DNA from: Petrolisthes cinctipes
Taxonomy: Eukaryota > Arthropoda > Malacostraca > Decapoda > Porcellanidae
Length of the DNA stretch: 64,000 nt
Direction: 5' to 3'
Assembly (NCBI GenBank): GCA_033782935.1
Contig: JAWQEG010000629.1
Coordinates: 1 to 64,000 of the forward strand
Made by a program: the position numbers and the translations under genes. A model generated the notes under the pieces. It ran no database searches. It was not told the DNA's origin and saw only the letters and a list, made by a program, of their open reading frames with translations. This document shows positions 24,601-33,600 of the stretch, piece after piece (within the stretch, counting starts at the first letter, position 1; each line of letters opens with the position of its first letter).

Positions 24601-27600
24601 ATTATATACCGTAGACTGTTCTGTTAAAAACCAGAAAGTGTTACCAGTCGAAGTCTTTATAGTCAGACTCGAGGGGTCGGGTAGAGGAGGGGGGGAGTAG
24701 GTTAGGACCCCCCCCCCCCCACCCCTAAAGCGTCTTTAGGTGAAACCATCGTAAAACGACTTCCCAGAGCTAGGGTGGTAGCTGCTGTGGAAAGGTTGTT
24801 ACTCATATAATTTATTATCATTATATACTCCAAAAATAACAAAGTATTTTATTGAGCCAGCACCATATGTACAACATGAATGACATGGGGATGAGCGTGA
24901 GACTGTACAGAATGGAGATGATGTATGGGATGACTGGTGACGGGAGCTAAGTCGCCTGACCTTTTCCCTTCGGGCGCACCCTCCCCCTTTTCTGTCTCCC
25001 ACGGGGACCCTGTGGTAAGGTGGGCGGAGTCCCCATCGCAACACAGGGGGTGGGGGAGAGTGAGTGGAACAGATACCTCGTCCTGAAGGATGTGGTGGAT
25101 GTCCCGCCCCCCAGATCCCGTACCCGCTCCACCGGGGGGACTCGGGAAGAGCAGGTCCAGGAATGGGTCCCGACGCCGCCACCACGGTAGGTGGGGAAGG
25201 GCGCGTGACCTACGGACAAACCGAATGGTTCGGAGGAGGACCGAGAAAATCCGCTCTATCACCAAATAACATGTAACCAATCCTAGAGTAGAGACTCAAC
25301 AGGCAGGAACTTACTTGGATGTGGAAGGTTTTGGGAGATTACTCACCGTCCGGAGGGAGGAGAATATCGAGTCCGTCGCTGCCTGGTCGAACAGAACAGG
25401 AAATAGTGGAGCAGCACGCACCACACCCCGCTGCGCCATTTCAGGAGCGGATTTGGCGGCTGCATGGCGGGTCGCCAGCCTGGCCCCAGCGAAGGTCTTC
25501 GCCGCCTCCTGAAGGTTGTGAGTCGTCATGGCCCCGATACCTTCCAAAACGTTAGCCATGGACATGAGCGTGTCACTGTAGGGAAAAAACAGGAAACACC
25601 GAGAGAACCCGAGGTTAGAGACTCGATAAGTTAGTCAAGAGTAACCGTGCCCTGTATCCCACAAAATAACAACAAGGTGACAAAGCGGTACTCACGACAG
25701 CTGTAGGCCTGACATCTCATGGAAGGTGCTGTTGAGGGATTTGACGCCATCTCGCAGGAGGGAAACAACTGCACCGGTGGAGATGATATGGGACAGCTCC
25801 AACCGGGCAGCTGTTTCCGCCTGTCTCAGCTTCCCGTCGGGCTCCCGTACCAGGTAGGGGACCGGCGGCTCCTTCTTTGTCTTCCACAGGCACTCCCTCA
25901 AACCCGGCGGAGCGCGGGAAGGAGGGAGGATGCCGGGGAAAGACGGAGGAGGTGGTTTCTTGGGAGCGGTGGACTTTTGGTGGTCCAGGGACTTAAGGAG
26001 AAGGGTTGGAATGTCCAAGTCCCCATTGCCCTTATCCCCTGGAAAGTCAGCGTCCTAGGAGATGAAGGTTGCCGTGTTCTCGGAGGACCGGTCAATCTTC
26101 CAGGCCTGGGACAGCTGTAAATGACTGTGTTCCACCAAGAAGCCCATCGCGTCCAAGGTAGCCGCAGAGGAGACCTTAGAAGAGGCAGGTACAGGAGCGG
26201 AGATAGGGAGCACCTTGTAGAAGGGTACTGCGTCGCCCGCTTCGTCCGCTCCCCACTTCACTAGCACGTCGTCCCTCCTCACCCAAACGTCTGGTTGAGA
26301 AGGATCGGGAGACCACGCACCAGTCTGCCCTCCTCTGAAGAGTGAGTCCAGGACGGAGGAAGAAAGTCCCAAGAGTAGGGAAGGTACCCGTCGTCCACAG
26401 GAGGAGGCGACGGGGAAGGAGGAGAAGAGGCAGCCGGCTCTTCCGCCAGGGTGCCGCTCGGGGACTCGAGACCCGGAGAGATTGGAAGAACGGGAACGGC
26501 TCCAACATCCCCAGGTGGACTTGAGTCCCCTACCGGTGACGCGGCAGGGAAGGTGAGAAGAAGGGCGGGTTCAGGAACGGGTACCGTTGCAATAGTGGAG
26601 CTGTGGGGTGGCAAATAATTGGCCAGCTCCCCCACTGGGGAATGAGGAGAACTTTAAATCTCACGAGGCTGTCTGGGACAGTGTCGTGAGTGTAACGCCA
26701 GGACCGTCCTGAGCATTAATACAAGGCATCGACCAGGGTAAGCCGAAGCCCCAATATCCCTTCGCTCGCATCCCCTAAGTGGAATGCGTGCGATGAAAGG
26801 TTAAGGACATAGTTAAAAAGCCCCCATTGAATGAGTATGGTGTACAAGACACAAATCTTGCTGCTCCATGTCTCCCTGTTATGGGAATACAAAACAGGTG
26901 ATCCGAGGCGAGGACTAGGGTAGCTGTAATATCATCCCTGAGAGCTTGGACATGACACCAAGAGTGACATGTGCAGCTTGGTAGGACGGTAGGCAACAAC
27001 CGGAGCCGTATAGTTTATCAATGGTTTGTTTGAATTTGGTATGGACCACTGTGAGGTGAAAAAACTACTTTGAAAATTTCCGAGCCAAGCAGAAAAGAAG
27101 ACTGGTGGGTCAAGCAGTTACCTGATATGTCTGGGGAGGCTATGCCAAATTATGAGCAAACTAACTTTTGTGGAAATTTATGGGAACCCAACAGTTGCCC
27201 CACCACTGGAAGACATACCTCAATTGGAACCCTATGTCAGCACAGGGTAGGGAACCTCTGTCTCGTTCTTGGTAAAGAATGACTGACGTTTCGGAGAACC
27301 ATGGTGACCACCTGCGAATCACCACGAGAACAGAGGGACGTAAAAACGTCAATGTCAGGGAGGCCAGTGACTGGAAAAAACCCCGAGTTTGAGTGTTGTT
27401 ACAGCTCTGAGAACGTTTTGAAACGTTATCGCATTCGCTCCCCTATTTCCCTCACGCGGCAAAGAGGCCGTGTGATATAAACTCTCATGAACTAGCTGCC
27501 GTAGGCTGAGTCCCAGGTACCCCCTAGGCTGAGCCCCAGGTTCAGTTCCAGCTAGCCACTAGGTTCAGGTCCAGGTAGCCACTAGGTTCAGGTCCAGGTA

Positions 27601-30600
27601 GCCCCTAGGCTGAGGACCATGTCGCACCAGGCTGAGCCCCGGGTAGCGCCTAGGTTGTGCATAGGTAGCGCCTTGGCTGAGCCCGAGGTAGCCCCTAGGT
27701 TGTGCACAGGTAGAACCTTGGCTGTGGTCGAAGCCTAGCTGGCTAGGTCCCAGCAGGCCTCTCAGTCAGTACCCTCCCGGGTTCTTGGTTGAACGGGTCC
27801 TGCTATTGGTGCTAGGTAGTGCATGGGTAGCACCCTAGGCTGTGGTAGGAGCCTAGCTGGCTAGGTCCTAGCAGGTTTGCCAGTTAGTACCCCACCGGGT
27901 CCTTGGCTGAAAGGGTCCTGCTCTTGGCACTAGGTTGTGCCTGGGTAGCCCCCTAGCTGGCCAGGTCCTAGCAGGTTTGTCAGTTAGTACCCTACCGGGT
28001 CCTTGGCTGAGAGGGACCTGCTCTTGGTACTAGGTTGTGCATGGGTAGTACCCTAGGCTGTGGTCGGAGCCTAGCTGGCAGGGACCTAGCAGGTTCGTCA
28101 GTCAGTACCCCACCGGGTCCTTAGCTGAGGAGGTCCTGCATTTGGTGCTACGCTTGCTCCCTCGGGAGCGGCTCTTGGAGCGCGTCCGCGGGGGAGAAGG
28201 AGCCTTTCCTTGCTGGGCCCTGGTACCTGGGAGGTGACCAGGGGTGCAGCACGACGGGGGGATTATCAGAGCCGACTAAGGAAGGAGAGGAGGCTTCTCG
28301 GGGTGCTAGGGACCCGAACCCCTGTGACCCCGAGTGCGAGACCTTCTCCTGGACTCGTGCTTTCACCCCCGCGAGCGGCTCGAGGAGCTCGCCCTTGGGG
28401 GAGACGAAGCAGCTTCCCTGCTGGGTCCTGGTACCGGTCAGGTAGCCAGGGGGGCCAGCGCGGTGGTCTGGCTCGCTTCCGGGAATGGTGGGAAACCACG
28501 AAAGGGAGGCACAGAACCACCCAGGGATGGCGACGGGGACTCCCGGGGTGCTAGGAGCTTGATCCCCTGTGACCCCGAGAGGCACGTAGCAGGAACGTAC
28601 CCTGGGAGTGCAGAAGCATGTGTGGGGTGAACAGTGGTGATGCACGTCGAGGAACAACCTCACGGTGCAGCCAGTAGAAGCACACAAGGCACGAGTGGAC
28701 TGCGGGAGAAAAAAGGGGTTAACACGTGAACCCACGTGTACACACATGGAAAAACACAAAACACCCCAAGGGAGGAAAACACTAACTCCCAAGGCAAAAC
28801 ACTAACTCACACATACTCACCCCCACACTGCCGGGGAAAAAACCCCGCAAACACGGTCCCCAAAAACCGAGAGTAGACCCTAGGAAACCCAAGGAGGGAG
28901 AGGGTTTTAATGGAGGAACATGTTACTCTACCAGAAAGTAATGGTTAAGCTTCTCTTACCCCCAATATAAAGGCAAGCACAAAGTAAGAGTTTATGTTGC
29001 AGGAAGAAAGATAGATAGTCTTTACTACCCTACCGCATAATGTTAAAAAATTATAAAAACTGTACTGTATTGTAAGAAAAAAGATGGTACTGAATGTTGA
29101 AAATACAGTACTGCACGAAGAAGAATGCTACAACGCAGAGTAAAAACAGTACAGTAGTAGCAACTGCTTTGCGCAGTGGCAATATCGTAACCAATGAGGT
29201 CGAGGATTGCTACTGTGCTTAACTGCTATCGGTATTGGGAAATGCAAGAACCTCGGTGACCTACCCCTCCCCAGGAAGGGTAGGTAAGCCTTACCCCGCC
29301 TCCAAGCGGTGACCTCGGGGGTACACCTCCTTTTTTTATCTAGTTTTTATCCATTCAGGAGGTGGAGCCAAAGGGGAAGGCGGTGTGGGGGTGAGACCTA
29401 GCTTCCCCCACATATAGGTTTTAAGGTTTTTATTGTATTTTTATTGTATTTTAGTGTTTTTAAGATTTTAATTTCTATGACTGCATGTTTTTATATTTTG
29501 TGATAATTTCTTTTAAATTTATGACCCTGTTTTTAGCTTTTGACAATGCCGACGGCCCGTGTCCCTCCGGGAATGAGCACTGCATTGGCCTTGCCAGCCA
29601 TCAGTGGCCCCCCAATGGGGGAGTGGACAGATATGGCTACTGGCGGGGGAGGGTCTCCGGGTTGCCCTGTAGAGGGAGTAGGGAAGAGGGATTGTATGAG
29701 AGTGGTAGCTGTGAATGTGAATGGAATGACGGATGGGACCAAGAGGCGAGAGATTGTAGAATGTTTTAAGAAAGGAAGAGTGGATGTGATGGGAGTGACG
29801 GAGACACACGTGAAAGGATGTGGAGTGGTTGAGTGTCAGGAAGGAAGGGAGAGTGGACTGTGGGAGGGAATGGAGGGAGGAGTAGTATGGACGGGCATGA
29901 ATGAAAAGAGTAAAGGAAGAGGGAAGGAAGGGTGTGCGCTGTTGGTGTCTCCGTGGGTGTGGAAGGGAGTGGATGGACATGGGTGGAATGGATCAAGAAT
30001 AGTATGGATGACTGGAAAGATTGGCTTGGTGAAGTATGCTTGGGTGTGTGCTTATGCACCAGTGAATGAAAAGAGTAAGACGGAGAGAGAGAAGATGAGA
30101 GTGTTTTGGGAAGAGCTGAATGCATGTCTGAGAGGAATTGATAATGGAAGGAGAATAGTGATGATGGGAGACATGAATGGAAAGGTGGGAGGTGAGGAAG
30201 TGGGGAATATTGTGGGTAAATGGGGTGTAGAAGGAACAAATGAGAATGGTGAATATCTGGTGGATGTCTGTGCTGAGAGGGGGTTGTTCTTGGCGAACAC
30301 CTTCTTTCAGCACAAGATGATCCACAGGTATACATGGAAGAGAAGAGATGAGAGAGGAGAGCAGAAGAGTTTGATTGATTATGTGGCAGTGGATGAAAGG
30401 TTGAGGAAGGATGTGTATGACGCAAAAGTAGTGAGAGGAATGGTCCATTGCTCCGACCATTTTGCGGTGTTGGTGAGGATGAAGGTTAGGGTTAAGTGGG
30501 AGTATAGTAGGAGGGATGAAGGGGTGAGGAATAAGAGGGTGGTGGCTAGTGGGAAATTAGATGTAGAAGAGTATAGGGAGGAATATAAGAGGAGGGTGGG

Positions 30601-33600
30601 TGAGGTGCTGGGGGATGTAAGGATGGGGATAGGGGAGGGAGTGGGAGTGAATGCGGTGTATGAAATGTTTAAGATGAGAGTATTAAGGACAGCAGCAGAG
30701 GTAGTAGGATATAAGTCACAGAAGAGGGACAAGAAAGGGAGTGCTTGGTGGACAGAAGAAGTGAAAGATGCTGTAGAGGATAAGAGGAAGGCATATCGGA
30801 GAACACTACAGAGGAATGTGCCGGAAGAAGTGAGAGAGAGATGGAAAAGAGAATATAATGTGTGTAAGAGACAAGTGAAAATGATGGTGAGTGAGAGTAA
30901 AAGGAGAGTGGATGAGGAGTTTGGTATGAAGCTGAGTGAAAAGTTTAAAGAGAACAAGAAATTATTCTGGAAGGAGGTTAAAAGAGAAAGAGGAGAAGGA
31001 AAGTCTGGTAGTGTGAGAATGAAGAGAGAGGATGGAGTTAAGAGAGAGGATGGAGTTACTGTGAGTAGAAGTGAGGAAGTGAAAGAAGTGTGGAAGAGGC
31101 ATTTTGATCGGTTGATGAGTGGGGGGATGGGAGGGGAGGCGGTGGTGACATGCATGGGGATGGAGGCAGGTGGTAGACGACAGGATGTACAGGGAGAATT
31201 AGGAAGGGAAGAGGTTAGGAAAGCAATAGGAAAGTTGAAGATGGGAAAGGCACCAGGGGTGGATGGGATAACTGCTGAAATGTTAAAGTGTGGGGGGGAG
31301 GTAGTGGTGGAGTGGATGTTGCTTATATGTACATTGGCCTGGAGGCAGGGAGAGGTGCCAGAGGATTGGAGGAGAGCCATAATTGTACCTTTGTATAAGG
31401 GGAAGGGAAGTAAGGATGAGTGTGGTAGCTATAGGGGAATAAGCCTTCTTAGTGTACCGGGGAAGGCTTACGGGAAGGTTCTGACTGAAAGACTGATGGA
31501 AGTAACAGGGAATAAAGTTAGTGAGGAGCAGGGAGGATTCAGAAAGGGTAGAGGATGTGTGGACCAAATATTTGCATTAAAATCAATAGTGGAGAAGTAT
31601 ATTGGGAAGGGTAAGAAGTTGTATGCTGCCTTCATGGACTTGGAGAAGGCATATGATAGAGTTGATAGGAAAGCTATGACAGAGGTGTTGAGAATTTATG
31701 GAGTTGGGGGGCCTTTGCTGAAAGGCATTGAGGCTTTTTATGCAGATGCAAAAGCATGTGTATGGGTAGAGGGTGATCTAAGTGAGAGTTTTAATATTAG
31801 TGTAGGGCTGAGACAGGGGTGTGTTATGTCACCATGGCTGTTCAATATATATATGGATGGTTGTATGAGAGAGGTGAAAGCCAAAGTGAATGGTCTGGGG
31901 GTGAAGTTGAGGCTGAATGAAGCAAATTGGTCCCTGGTGGCAAGTTTGTTTGCGGATGACACTGTGCTGATGGCTGAGAATGAAAGGAATTTACAGAGAG
32001 TGGTGGACGAATTTCAGTCTGTGTGTAAACGAAGGAAACTGAAGGTGAATGTGGGTAAAAGTAAAGTGATGGTATTTGAAAGAGCAGAAACTGAAGTGAT
32101 TGACTTTGCTACACCTTACAGAGTGGCTGTACCAACTGGGACGAAGTGTGAGATAACTCTGAGGGGTGAGAGGATGGAGGAAGTGAAGGAGTTTAAGTAC
32201 CTGGGTACAGTTATGTGTAAACATGGAAGTATGGAAGGAGAAATTAGGGAGAGAGCAGTGAAGGGTAGACAGGTCATAGGATCACTGGGGAGGATTATGA
32301 AGGGTAGAAGTGTGAGTATGGAAGTGAAAAGGGGACTACGAAATAGTATAATCCTGCCAACACTGACATATGCGTCGGAGACATGGACATGGAATAGGGC
32401 GCATCAGTCTAGAATAGGTGCTGTGGAAATGAGTTACTTGAGAGGAGCATGTGGACTTACTAGATGGGATGGAGAAAGTAATGAGAGTGTATATGAGAGA
32501 TGTGGTATGAGTGAGAAGGCAATTGGTATTGAGTGTGGAGTGGTTGAGAGAGTGAAACGTAATACATTGAGATGGTATGGACATGTGGAGAGAATGCAAG
32601 GCGAGGAATTTGTAAAGAAGGTGTATGGAAGTGAAGTTGTAGGACCTGGTGTGAGAGGCAGACCACCGGTTAGATGGCAGAACAGAGTGGAAGAGTATGT
32701 AAAGGAGAGAAACATGAGGGGCAGAGGAGGGCTTGAACAAGTAAGGAGGGAGTGTTGGAACAGGGAGAACTGGAGACACTTCTGCCGTGGCCACCTCCTT
32801 GAGGGGAGTTCCCGGAGGGAACGAGGCGTCGGAGCTATAGATAGATAGATAGAAGAGCTAGTAAAAAAGGCATCAAAGAAAAGGAAGCAGAAGAAACCAG
32901 CACCGGTTGGAAGAAGTCATGCAGGTGTAGTGAGTAAAACCTTGCTTGGTAAGGCAGCTACAGGAAGTACAGGCAACATTATCAGAATAATATCCTAAGG
33001 ACACTAAAAGAGCTGACAAGGAAAAACACCAAAAAGGTGCAGAGGCCCCAAGACACAGGGGAGAGGGGACACGTGTAAACAAATAACCTAACTCCCCACA
33101 GGACTAAAAACTGGGGAGAAAAAACCCAAACAAGTACTCACCGCACACGGGGGAAGACAGTCACAGCGTGAGCGCACACACCAACCAACACACACACGGG
33201 GAAAATCCCCACACAAGGCGCAAACACGCACACGTGTTCGCGCCACGTGCAGAGAAAAAACACAACATACAGCCTTCCACACTACACACCAAAGGGTCGT
33301 AACCCTTGGGCGTGAAGCAGGGTGCGTGGGGCGAACAATGCTGGTGGCCGTTAGGGGACACCCGCACAGTACACCCTGTAGAGGCACATAAGGCACGAGT
33401 AGACTGCGGGGGAAAAAATCACAAAATAGGGGTTAACACGTGAAACCACGCGTACAAAGACACACACAAAGAAAATAGGACACGAGCAGAGGGGGATAGC
33501 AAGCCCCCTCGGACCCGGGAACAAACCCCAAACAAAACCCCCACACGCACCACCTGGGGAAAAACCCCGAAAGCCAAAAAAAACCCTCCCTCGGGAGCGG

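Larger units (their letters stand above)
24387..29162 (-). pseudogene. DIRS second unit: internally deleted gag remains
   Basis: The element start (24387-24720) is followed almost at once by gag pieces homologous to the first unit: 25311-25555 (NVLEGIGAMTTHNLQEAAKT), 25692-26040, 26055-26372 and 26279-26635. A TAG at about 26055 interrupts the frame where the first unit is open. RT, RNase H and recombinase are missing: their place (about 24830-25210) has only a truncated recombinase tail (VERVRDLGGGTSTTSFRTRY) fused to gag. 28148-28792 again matches the Cys/His-rich gag start. Confidence 0.7.
29163..32855 (+). mobile_element. LINE-A copy 2: full-length RTE-like retrotransposon with intact ORF
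   Basis: It starts with the U4-like head, then a GC hairpin (ACCTACCC ... GGGTAGGT, about 29258-29285), a T-rich leader, one uninterrupted ORF, and ends in (GATA)n at about 32838-32852. It lies inside the second DIRS unit, in the same orientation as the CRAL-TRIO gene. Because it is unbroken and the DIRS around it is decayed, it is probably the youngest insertion in that intron. I see no clear target-site duplication. Confidence 0.88.

Noticed and set aside
27480..28150. CRISPR-like array
   Set aside because: Units are contiguous 118-bp repeats without unique spacers, inside a eukaryotic retrotransposon.
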